A stretch of 64,000 nt of DNA, from NCBI RefSeq assembly GCF_016802725.1, contig NC_052668.1:21632501-21696500 (forward strand). The letters are read 5' to 3'. The notes beneath the pieces were generated by a model, which was not told the origin of the DNA, did not search any database, and was given only the letters and a program-made list of their open reading frames with translations. The DNA is from Solenopsis invicta (lineage: Eukaryota > Arthropoda > Insecta > Hymenoptera > Formicidae). The first letter of the stretch is position 1, and every line of letters begins with the position of its first letter. A program made the translations under genes and the position numbers. Shown here in pieces: positions 27,801 to 38,331 of this stretch.

Positions 27801-30800
27801 CGAATATCTCCCAAGTACAAGTGGCTCAAAGAAACCGCAAACTTCCTGTACAAATAAACACTGAGGCCTGAGAACCGAAAAAACGCATAAATTGATGCAG
27901 TTTATTTATATCGTTGTTTTTTACAAAAATTATTTTTTTTCAATTAGATAAATTAAATTAGTATAAAAATTATTTTAATGTAATATGTACGAATTGCTAA
28001 CAAAATTAATTATAAGCTTCCTGTAATTAAAAAAATTCTTCATCATTAGCAGTCTTTGCTCAAATTATAGTGACCTTGCAAAAAATGCTTCTACTAAATT
28101 AATTTCATTCCTAAACAAAAGATTATTAGAAAAGGTTTTTTATTATTCAATTTTCAAACTCCACAGTTGTCCAAAGCGTGGAGAATCAAATTTTCACACG
28201 ATTTCGCATAATACGAAAGAGAAGCTCGTGGAAACTGATGGCTTCATCAAACCGTCCAGACTTGCCTCCCTCAGGCAACGGAGAGAAGAGAGAGATCGTT
28301 TCGGTTTCATTAATAAGGCCGAACGAGGAACAGTCTCTAAGGTTAAACCAGGCGGTCAAGTAATCCGAAACTTCTGCCTTTCTCTCGCGGGTTCGATTCG
28401 AGGCGTGTCGTTTAACCCGAGGAACTATCATCTCCGGCACTATCGCGTGACCAACAACGTCTTGGCAACACCACGAAGCTTCACCACCGGCCTAATGTCA
28501 TCACGCGCAGCGCTGCGAATTGTCACGCACGACTCCCGCGACGCGAATAAAAGCAAATGTCGACCTTCTTCTCTCATTCTTTCTCTCTCTTTCTCTCGTT
28601 TCCCATGAAAATGCCATCCGATGCACCGCGTCTTCCGGGAATCTCGCCATTATGTCGCGGTCGCACAGCCGCGCGGGAACCGCGCAAGTAATAATTTGGT
28701 ACCGTCCGACCGCCGCGTCGATCGGATTACATCGCCACCGCGGCAATTTGTCAGTCTGCGATGTAATTCGGCGATACTCCAAAGCCCATGATTCTCGCGA
28801 TTCGGAAGGCAAACTTTCGGTGCTTCTGTGGGAAAAGACATTCGGCTTTCTCTTCCCATGAAATTATTACAGAAGACGCGTATAAAGTGCGAAAAAGAAG
28901 AATGCTCCTCTGTAAAAAAAAATATTTTTTCACGGAAGCGCGAGAGTAAAATAAGATCTGGAGTGATCTGGAGTAACAAGCACATGTGACACGCGACGAA
29001 TTACATGCATACGCATATTGATTCAAGGTGCCATGATCAAACTGTCCGTTGCGTTTCATCTCAGCGGCGTAATAACGGTAATTTCCAGCGGCACACGTGC
29101 GAGACAGCAGGGAGCCTCAGGGAGGTGCTCTCGCCTCTAATTTTTAATTGCCGGCAGATATGTCGCAAGGAGATTACGCAATCTCTCTAATTTCCAACGA
29201 TTAAAATCGTCAGTGTTAATACCGCGCGCCATTATTTGCACGACCGTCGAGCTGCTCATTATGCGTGCAATTAAATTTTAATGGCAAAGAGGATGTTATC
29301 CGAATCATACAGCGAGAGATGTATAGTACAACATTGCATACAACTTTTCTTTCGATAAAAATTTTTTCTCGCGTTGAATGCAAGCTGCGATAAGCAGGCG
29401 CCTGTCTGCTGCATAAAATCTGTCCAACAAACTTCCTCTGTTATTCAATATTGCGCTAAATGTCTCATTACAATCATCATTATTTTATTGCCTGGTAAAT
29501 ATTTTATATTTATTTTTTTTATCTTGTTCATTTACCTAAGCTATGTGCTGCGTAATGGAGAAAAATTATTAAATGTGTATTGATCACTTATCATACAAAT
29601 CATACTTCGTCAATGTTTTATCAACATTTAATGATAAAAATGTGAAATAATAAATGAGTAATATAGACAAAAATTTAACATTTTGCACGTGCTGACATTT
29701 AAAAAAAAATTAATTTTAATTGTCGATCAATTTAATTATTAATTATTTCATCTTTTCTTTGATAAACTATTATTAAAATAAATATTAATTAACGATTCCT
29801 TATATTTTTTATTAATTTTAATTCATAAATTTAATATCTTCAGAAGCGATATGATTTAACAAATATTAACATAAGTACGATTCAAACTATTAATAACCAA
29901 TTGCTCTTCTCTAATAAAATAAATAAAAGGGAGTAAGACCTACAAGTTATTAAAAAGATTTTCGCGTCTTATTTCTCCTCGCTTGCCAGTTATTAAATAT
30001 TTCATATTAAAATAGGTCACGCTGAATACGAGAGCGGAAACGGTGGATACGTATCGCGATTCCTCCGCATAATTTTACGCGATGCCAAAGGCGCGCACAA
30101 AGCCCGCATTATATTGATTAACTCGGCATTATCTCTTATTAAGTATAAACAGGGGTGCGAGTATCGGGGATGTTATCACGGCCAGTCGAGCAAAAGTCAC
30201 CGAATGGCCTCCGAGTTTTGCGCTGCAATTCGAGAAGCTTAATGAACTACGATAACTCGAAAAATGCAGTAAGACGCAGAAAGGAGAAGCGACTCGTCTG
30301 CCGACTGTTTTGAAAATGTATGCGACGTAAATTTTACGTTAAGTACACCATTCCGTAAACATATCCCAGAGTATATGAAGGACACTTGGACATTTGGAGT
30401 GAGGCAAAACGAAGGTTCTCTCAACGTGCACGCATGCCCATGCGTGTCCCAGAGTGCCCGTAATTAAGCACATAACAAGGCTTGTTTACGCCGAGTCCGA
30501 CCGGCCCTCGTAATCTCCAGAGCCGCTTAGTCTGCCGTTTTAATCTGACTCCTCTCGGCATGACGCACAGTCATCCTACGGTCCACGGTACGTGCGACAT
30601 GTCCGTACACCGTGTGCCCGTAAATAGAAACTTTCGCTGCGCTGCCGAACGGCATTGTTCTCGATCGCGACACTCCCGAAGCCTCGTTAAACGCGGTCGG
30701 TTCCAAAGAGCGTGGGACATTAAACGGATCATTGATCGCAGAGGAACGTACGGAAGTTTAATTCTTTAAAGAGTTGCAGTAGAGTCTACTGCAAAATTTC

Positions 30801-33800
30801 AACGAGCATAGAAATAATCCTATAATCAGAATTTTAGTGAAATAAGCAAAGAGTGGGATATGTACTAATTAATACCGATTATTAATTGTGACATTCATGG
30901 AGAAATCGGACCGCTTTTTTAAGATGACAAATCAGAGTCAGCAGTGTTCACTTTCGAGAAAACGGTCCCATGTTTATTCATGCGCGACAGGATGAAAATG
31001 TCAGGCATTTACCACGCGAGCATCGCAGATTTCTCTCACCTTTGCCGGTGCATACTGCTTACAAATGGATGGGCAAACAGCACAGCAAATCAGTATCGAT
31101 TAGTATAATGATCATGAAAGGCCTTATCACGCGGATTATAAATCATCTCAGTCGCGATTTACATCCTCCATTCATATCTCGTCGTCGCGTTATAAAATAA
31201 ATAAAAACCGGCAAATGTATATTTGGATTTTCATTTTTTTAAGATTTAAATTACGTCGTAAATTATTATTATTACTGCTATTACTGTAACTATGAATGAT
31301 AAACTACATGCATAACATGGAAGTCGCAGTATTCAATATTAAATTTAGTAACAGTTGATTTGATAAATCAAAAATTTTTCTGTTTATATTGTTAAGATTT
31401 TCAAATTATATTAGATGAGAAAGATCAATCATCCTTCTCTATTTAATAAATTTTTGGCAAACAAATAAAAATCTAACTGATAATTCAAATTACATGCAGA
31501 ATTCTCAAATTCTTGCACTTTGTTACATTTTTGCTAAACGCAAAAGTATACTAACCCTTTAATAATTTTTATTATTAAAAGGCAGTAATCTCCAACGTCG
31601 ACATTAAACTCGAGCCGTTTTCCCACACGCCACCCTGTATATGAGAAGCAGGATTATGTTAAATATAATTCATCTCGTCAAGTGCGCCTAATTAACTATG
31701 AAATATTTACGGATCCGTTCTCGCGACGCCATATTTAATAGAAGATCATCTGCCATCTCGCGCAAAATTATCTTCGCGGTGGCGTTGCATAAGGTCGTAA
31801 AATCTCACCTTTCCATGTGTCAAGGGTCAAGTCCGCACGTCGTGCGAGTCACGCGATCGGTTATATATTTCCTCACCCGCACTGCGGAAATTCCGCGTTT
31901 CCAACAAGGGTTCCGCAACTTCCTGTTAACCCCCGGCGTCGAGAGCTTTCTCTTTGTTTGCTGAATTTCTTCGCAAAGCAAAATGAACGACGCCGACACT
32001 TTCCTTGGAAATCTGATAACGCATGCTTCGGTAATGACATCAATTAATATAATCGCGAAAAACAAGTTTGCATTAATTTATCTCTATAACATCTTGAAGA
32101 TTTTTTTACTTCAAGATCATCAAATTTATTAATTTGAATTGACTTGAGATTTTTTACAGAATTTTCACGACAATTCCCACGTGAAATGTAATGATTATAA
32201 AGTAATTAATTAAAATCCGAGATTTCCAAAGTTTACATTTTTCTCGAGAATAAAAATGCCAATCAGTTATAAAAAAAATTGATACATTTTTCTTAAAAAA
32301 TAATTTAACTTTAATTAATGATACATGAAAAGAATGATTTTGTTAAAGTATCTAAAAATTTACTTGAATATAGAACTGAAAATAATTTTGTTGGATTATT
32401 AAAATAATTATGAGAAACGTACATTATGAGCAATGCTGCAAAAAGTTATAGCATTCTAGCAATTGATTTGAAGGTTCTACATAATTATTTTGATAGTCAA
32501 ATAAAATTATTTTTATATCTATATTCGTAATTAAATTTTTAAACATTTTAACAAAATTATTTTTTCCCTATGAATCGACAAACAAATTAAATCATCACTT
32601 AATAACTATGAAAGAATAGAATATTAGTCTATTATTCTCATCGCAAATTTCCTCTGAAACCTCAACAGTCATCCCCAACAAAACTTAAAATTTTTGAACG
32701 CATTCGCCCCCAAGGAGTAACTCAGAATTCCAAGGTCACCAAGCTAAAGACCATAGAAAAAGAGTCTCCTCTCTAACAATATTTCACCCTCTTACCTTCC
32801 AGGACCACCCTCCTCCTCATTAAAATAAATAAAAAGAAATCGCCCTCACCTTTGCTGTCACAGACGTCGCAAAGCACCATATCCGCCGGCAGCAACGGAG
32901 CGCGTGTATCCTACCGCGTGGTCGCATCCGCACTGAGATATTTCGTTACATAGGGCGGCATTGCGACGGGTTGCAAGAGAAGGCGGAGGAAGCTGAGGAT
33001 GAGGAGAAGGAGGAGGGAAAAAGGAGAAGGAAAACGAGGAGACCCGCGTTGAACGAACGACACTATCGATTGATCGGTCTGCAAAGTGTTAACGGTTTGA
33101 CAGTCACGTTTACACTGCCGATGTAGCGCATCAGAAACGATGTATGGAAGACCAACGGCCCCCAACGACGGGGTCATGGAAAAAGGGGGGATCGTACCAA
33201 TGTGACCCATCGTGGTGGGGGATGCTCCGGATCAATATTAGGGCGTAGACTCAAGGGCAAGGGCCGCCAGGGCCTATACGGGGTGTCGGTCCTCTAATAC
33301 AGACGAATCTCTCAAGGAATCTGGAGTCAGCTTTTTCTCGGCTGAATGGGAATCGATATTTTACAAACTAAGATGCGAGAAAAGAAATAGAGAACGAGAA
33401 CTCATTTCCTCGAAGCTAAATTTTTTTCCCTCAGGATCTCACTGAAACTTACACTTTTGTATAGAGAAATAAAAACTGAAAATAAATTAAATAAAAAATA
33501 ACTTAAAAGTTGCTGTAGAATATGTAAATGTTGAACAATAAACTGTAGAGTTAATATGAAAAACATAATTTTTAATTTTATATTTAATAATTGACTTAAT
33601 AATAAATTCAAAATTTTTTCTTAATAGAATTGTTGAGGTATGAAAATTTGTCGAACAATTATAATAAACGAGAAAACAATCACGCTTCTTATCTAATAAA
33701 ATTTTTTTTAGAGAATAAAAAATTCAGGTAATTTTATTCAAAAATTTATATAAACTTAGTTTTATTAAAATTGTAATCAAGTTTAATTAGTAAAATATTT

Positions 33801-36800
33801 TATGTCAAGTGTTGAAAACTCGCTACAAATAATTTTATCAAATTTGTGCAGAGAAAAAGATTCAACTTTCCGTTAAAATTTAGATCAAGGATTTTAGAGC
33901 ACCCTGTATAAGGGAAATGCGTGCTACCGCGTGCATGCGTGCGTGCGTGTGAAAAAGAATTCGGTTACGATGCATCGTACGGCGATATCGATCGCGGTTG
34001 TCGTCGATGCGCCCTATTGTGTCTAGAATTTGTTATATACGACCTTTCCGCTCTCTCATGATCGCCGGGATTGGTTCTACCGCCTTCGCGTGCCGTCGCT
34101 GGGAGATTTACACGAGATTAGCGTGATATTAAGCGTGTTGTAAAAAAATTATTGCATAGGCGTGTAAAGCCGCTTAGTCTCGTAATATCGGATAATCTAT
34201 ATTTGCGCTGATCGGTATCAGAAAATAATTGTTTGCTTATAAAATCAATGAAGAAACGACGCGACGTTATAACGTAATCAAACTTACTTTTTGCACCTTT
34301 ATATAATTTAATTGCTGCAAATTAATTCAAGTCGATGTAGCTGTGGTCTAATTAATTTTTTCAGATTTTTGTCAAAAAAAAATTATTACTAGTTTTACAC
34401 GTACGTCATTAAAAAATAATTTCATTTATTTTGCAAAAGAATAATTTTATTTGATTTTTGGTCTCAGAAATTGTTCGCACTTCCCAATGTTTATACAATC
34501 GAATCGCGAATCTCGCTGAGACTGACGGATAAAAATGATTGCGTGTCATCAGATCATTAATTGTGCGCGTTCTCTCCTCGTTTTACGTATGAAAACTTTC
34601 GCGGCGGCGTGAGAATGCGAATTATCGCGACGCGAGGGAGAAACCTGCCCCTCTTCTGGCTTTCGGTACGAAAGCGCGGCATTACGCTTACAGCCAGGTA
34701 TTCGAGCGTGGCAGTCAGCCGGGCATGGGTGTAAGGCTCAAGCGTAAACGCGGTATTTCACCGCGACGCGAAAGGATTAACCCTTACGCGGCCACCGACG
34801 ACCCGAGATCCTTTGATTCAGGAATTTTTTCCGAGGCGTTGCTTCACGAACCTTTGCTAAAGAAACAGAGAACGTCGGCTTCGCGCACATTGCACGCAGA
34901 TTATGTACGGTCAGCATAACGATATCTATTTTGCCAACACAACGCAAATTCTTCGCGACGTCGCTCGAAGAAGGAAAAGCTACATTTGTACAGTAAATAT
35001 TTTATACGCTCGATTAAGATTATTTTTATTTAACGTAGTACCAAAAAAAAAAATAAAATATCTTTTAAGTAAAATGAAAACACGTCATGGAGACTTTGAA
35101 AGAAACACATCTTCTTTCCGTACAATTTCTTGTTGAGTAAGATTAAATATTCGCAAATAAAGCTTATAGATTTGACCGTTAATTTTCAGTTAAATCTAAA
35201 TTAATTCCCTTTATCTTATTTTATTTCGTAAACGTAAATATCAATCAACTTTCCTGTTTGAGAATTACGCCGTGTATCAACATTCTTGAGTCATACGTAC
35301 GGGCGGGGACGTATGCAAGCGGAGATATAGTGAGTCTACATGTAAGATGATAAGTCGCAGATAAGAATGCTTAGCTAGGATAAAAGAGCGGTGCAAGGTA
35401 CGCTGCTACGTTGGAATACCTTTTTATATGTTGCGCATAACTAAAGGTGACGGCAGCGTCATTCCGCACGCATTCACATACGAAGAACCAGAAAATTTCC
35501 TGGAAGTATTACCCGTGAGAACATACCGACACTTTCGGCATTTACCGAATCAAGCAATCGGTGTCGTAGACCGTAGATGGAAAGCAACACTAATTTCTAA
35601 TCTAATCAAATCGGACGATTTGAGGTAACTTTCGGCTTATCTAATTAATTTTGTCATTTTTAAATATCAACGAGGTTCTTATCATAAATTAAAATCCAAT
35701 TGATCCTACGTCTTCTTTCTCCTATTCATCTTTAACTTAAAAAAAAAATCACAGATAAAGGTAAGATTATTTATGCGTAACGAGTGAATAAATGCAATGA
35801 TATTTCGAGTCGTAAATCTCGTGTTCGAGGGGCATAAGGTTCGATCTTATATCGCCATTTGCATAAGTACAGGCTCCCCAGGGGTATTCTATACACAACC
35901 GAGTGCTGGAAAAGATCAGGACCGTCATCAGCTCGGAACTTTCACTGCGGTACCAGAGAAGAGACACTCCATGCGTCTGTTAAATCCATATATAGTGACA
36001 TATGTCAGGGGAACATGCACACACTCTATATTGGGGACACACTACCCTGACCTGCGGTAGTAATACGAACAAGCGTGCGTGCGTGAGGGAGGGTTTAAAA
36101 ATAGGGGTGCCACGGTCCCTGAGGGATCAATGAAAATGCCAGTTGTACTTGGCATTTTAAACACCTCGACAAACGTCGCTAATTAAATCTGCTGGCTTAT
36201 AAAACGCGCCCCTTTCCTTCAAACGGTACGTCAAACATTTAACGGCCTGCGGGCATTAAGCCGATAAACTTCAACAAGCTTTACGTTGAACGTGAGATAA
36301 AGACAGAATCCAGGAAATGCGGGACAATACCGTGTAACCGAGTAAACATCCTTTGCTATGTCCTCTTTAAAGCTCTGAAGCCGTTATAAATTATATAAAA
36401 CTGATAAAAAGAGAAATTTGATAAATTATCTTTCACACTTTAATTTATCATGCTTTAAATGTATTTTCAGTCAAAATTACGCGCAACTTATTGCAGCGAG
36501 CTAAATAAATCTATAAATTAAAAAAAATAAATTTTTTAACAAGCGTTTGCTTCGCATTTTTGGCTATTCAATCTGTGCAGTTTATTTCTAAACGCTTTCC
36601 TTTGTTGTTATACATCGTCTACCTTCCATTACTTGTATATTTTGCTCACACGCGAGATGCACAGGATTAGCTCGAACTCACCTTTCCGCTGGTCTTCGCT
36701 ATCAGAATGAAGCTCCACGTCGTGTAGTCTCATAGATTGCACGAATCCTCGCCAGTGACTGCGTGAGCGTTCCCTCTCGCCAAGATCGCTCTTCAGGTTT

Positions 36801-37978
36801 GCCAGCTGTTGATCGGACTCTCTCAAGAGTCCATCCAGAATATCCGGTCTTTCCAGATTAGAAGTTGCTTTAGAATTCTCTTCCGCACTTGCTCCTCCGT
36901 TCGACAAGTCCTCCCTGCGATCAAAATCACGATCATCTCGGCTCTCCGACTCGTAGCGCGGGTTACTTCCATCCGTGGAGTAACCTGTGTCCTTCCAACC
37001 CCAATTCTTTGAGTTTCTTCTTCTGCGAGCGGGAGGACGCGGATGATCCTCCGAATTCGCTTCTTCCTTCTGCTTTTGCTTGCCTCTTAGAGTTTTCTCC
37101 GGAATCTCTTGGAGAATTTTATTCGACGCTTTTCCGTTCTTACTCGACATCTTGTTAGACACGTTCTTCGGATTGTTGTATCGATCCTTCAACGACTCCC
37201 GATTACTTCTGGACGCCTCTAAAAGTTTCTGCGCCAGCAACCGGGTTCTATTGATCTCTGTGCCTGGTTTCTTTGGCTCTCTCTCCGAATCGCTCTTGAG
37301 CTTTCTGTCATTGCTGTTCTTGCTTGTTGTCCTGGACGAAGAATCCGTTGAGTGGAACATCTGCTGGTGGAACATCTGCTGGATCTTAAAGATATCTGAT
37401 CGGATTTTGGCCGAGGTCGGCGCGTCATTCCTCTTGTTCGAGATTGACAGCAGTAATTCCGGTCTCTGTGAAGGACCTCTATGATTCCGTTGCGTTGGTG
37501 GAGTGTTCCTCAGCCTCTCCAAATCCTTCAGGTCCGCCAGCAGAGAGTTATGAGTCCTCGATATCCTGACGCTGCCATCCTCGAGACCCGTAGCAACGCT
37601 ACGCGGTCGATTCTTCGAGTCTGATTTGCCGATCTTGTCGATCGGCGTGAGCGATTGATCCAAGAAGACAGTCTCGCGGATCTGACTGATGTTGCGCAGC
37701 TTGGGTGCGCCGATCTTCATGCCGGTAGTCCTCATGATTACCTTCTCGACCGACTCGATATCCCGCTCCCGTCCTAATCGCCTCTCCTCGATTATACGCG
37801 CCCGACTGGCGTCAATCGGCGTCACGAACGAGTTGTTGTAATTCGGGCCCTTGACGGACGTGACAACCCGCGAATTCGGGCTGGGATTGGCGGATCTGCT
37901 GCTGCGTAGAGGAGACACCCGAACCAATCTCGGTGCATCCCTGGGATCGTCCGTCTGCAAACTGCCTCGATACACCAT
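14546..37978 (-). CDS. PDZ-domain scaffold protein, long isoform (PDZD2/IL-16-like PDZ)
   Basis: Minus-strand exons run 36682-37978, 16811-17050, 15740-16599, 15228-15510 and 14546-14736. The total is 2871 nt, or 956 residues plus TGA, with junction phases 1,1,0,1. The only recognised fold is a C-terminal PDZ domain (about 841-933). It has the carboxylate-binding GLGF loop (856-859), the segment SIVGGTDSPRGNMGIYVKT, and a His in GMTHAEA (911) at the helix-B start, as in class I PDZ domains. The best family resemblance is to PDZD2/pro-IL-16. Residues 1-500 or so are polar, Ser/Arg-rich and probably disordered, with a duplicated QQMFH. Three YENV motifs lie at Tyr 626, 663 and 701. A likely acceptor at 38055/38056 implies an upstream noncoding exon. 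The product is probably a cytoplasmic or cortical adaptor (inference). The join of the first exon across a roughly 19.6-kb intron rests on phase and donor only. Confidence 0.8.
18033..18240. mobile_element. MITE-like palindromic element with CACTGAGAAAAA termini
   Basis: The element begins CACTGAGAAAAA and ends with its complement, TTTTTCTCAGTG. The arms pair imperfectly for nearly their whole length (for example GATTAAAATTTTCAAC against GTTGAAAATTTTAATC), leaving a small AT-rich centre. It has no coding capacity. The flanks show only CA on both sides, so the target duplication is unclear. Confidence 0.75.
21771..21814. repeat. CT microsatellite
   Basis: A run of CT dinucleotides of about 44 bp, with one interruption, in the large PDZ-gene intron. 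Confidence 0.95.
27113..27359. mobile_element. possible degraded MITE of the CACTGAGAAAAA family
   Basis: The right end, TTTTTTTCTCAGTGT at 27345-27359, matches the terminus of the 18033-18240 element. A facing GAGTGAGAAAAAAAAA at about 27113 could be the left end. The internal arms pair poorly, so this may be a decayed copy or a chance match in AT-rich DNA. Confidence 0.3.
32333..32563. mobile_element. MITE-like inverted repeat, copy 1
   Basis: A nearly full-length imperfect palindrome centred near 32448. The left arm contains AATAATTTTGTTGGATTATT and AAATAATTATG. The right arm carries the complements, CATAATTATTTTGAT and AATAAAATTATTTTTATATC. The outer arms start TGATTTTGTTAAA and end TTTTAACAAAATTA. 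It is noncoding and related in sequence to the element at 38131-38331. Confidence 0.6.
32850..32880 (-). CDS. alternative short first coding exon of the PDZ gene
   Basis: On the minus strand, ATG at 32880 opens MVLCDVCDSK and one extra G, followed directly by a GTGAGG donor. The phase-1 end matches the acceptor at 17050 exactly as the long first exon does, giving ...CDSKDLNLWNKSISQRW. With the four shared exons the product is 534 residues: the same YENV region and PDZ domain without the 432-residue disordered head. A Cys-rich start (C-x2-C) is notable but too short to be a zinc finger by itself. The exon is tiny, so the call rests on splice phase and the promoter-like motif just upstream. Confidence 0.55.
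32881..36681. other. intron and 5' region between the two alternative first exons of the PDZ gene
   Basis: Only the candidate promoter near 32.9 kb and CpG-rich sequence at 33.0-33.3 and 33.9-34.2 kb stand out. Small open frames such as 34725-34919 and 35428-35628 have no recognisable family. Confidence 0.55.
32902..32937 (-). promoter_or_regulatory. candidate Inr + DPE core promoter for the short PDZ isoform
   Basis: Reading the minus strand, TCAGTG places +1 (A) at 32934. ACACGC occupies +28 to +33 and fits the functional range of the Drosophila downstream promoter element. No TATA box lies 30 bp upstream, as expected for Inr/DPE promoters. The predicted leader to the ATG at 32880 is 54 nt. 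Short motifs can match by chance. Confidence 0.4.
37352..37381 (-). repeat. 15-bp tandem duplication inside the long first PDZ exon
   Basis: Two exact 15-bp units (GTGGAACATCTGCTG on the plus strand) lie head to tail at 37352-37366 and 37367-37381. On the coding strand they duplicate the peptide QQMFH in frame, in a probably disordered segment. Confidence 0.9.
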
Positions 37979-38130
37979 CTTTTCCTCGTCTATTTTAATC
38001 GTTTCTTTTCGTCACCGGTAAGAGTGAAGATTATCCAAAAAGATTGTTGTTTATCTGAAAATTTAAATATCAAATGAGTACTGAAATTTAACATTGTGTA
38101 ACTTAAAAATATAGAATAACTACAAGGACG

Positions 38131-38331
38131 GTTTCACTAAAAATTTAGCTGGATACAGGTCTGAAGGTAATTTTGTTAAACCATTAAAACAATTATGTAG
38201 AATGCTCAAGCTGATTGCTAGAGTGTCAGAACATTTTACTGCATTGTTCTTGATGCTTGAGAGTTCTCTATAATTATTTTGATGATCCAACAAAATTATT
38301 TTTAGACCTATGCTTAGCTAAATTAGTAAAC
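38131..38331. mobile_element. MITE-like inverted repeat, copy 2
   Basis: An imperfect palindrome of about 200 bp centred near 38231. The left arm has ATTTAGCTGGATACAGGTCT and GGTAATTTTGTTAAACCATT. The right arm carries AATAATTATTTTGATGATCC-type complements and AGACCTATGCTTAGCTAAAT. It shares arm sequence with the element at 32333-32563, so both belong to one small dispersed family. Confidence 0.6.

Larger units (their letters stand above)
17051..32849. other. large intron of the PDZ gene
   Basis: About 15.8 kb separates the shared exon at 16811-17050 from the short first exon. No other coding exon is convincing. The stretch alternates AT-rich sequence with CpG-rich islands (about 18.4-19.1, 20.1-20.5, 21.1-21.4, 21.9-22.3, 22.8-24.1 and 28.2-28.9 kb) that may hold enhancers or further promoters. 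It contains a CT microsatellite, a CG dinucleotide run at 23006-23020 and MITE-like palindromes listed separately. Confidence 0.6.

Noticed and set aside
32086..32120. Small hairpin around CTTGAAG...CTTCAAG
   Set aside because: A 7-8 bp stem in AT-rich sequence is expected by chance and is too short for a miRNA precursor.
32911..33210. 99-codon minus-strand frame just upstream of the short PDZ exon
   Set aside because: It overlaps the candidate promoter, has low-complexity Leu/Pro content, and does not connect in frame to a plausible donor.
34725..34919. 64-codon plus-strand basic frame
   Set aside because: No recognisable domain, no splice continuation, and it is antisense to the PDZ-gene intron. 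It remains a hypothetical only.
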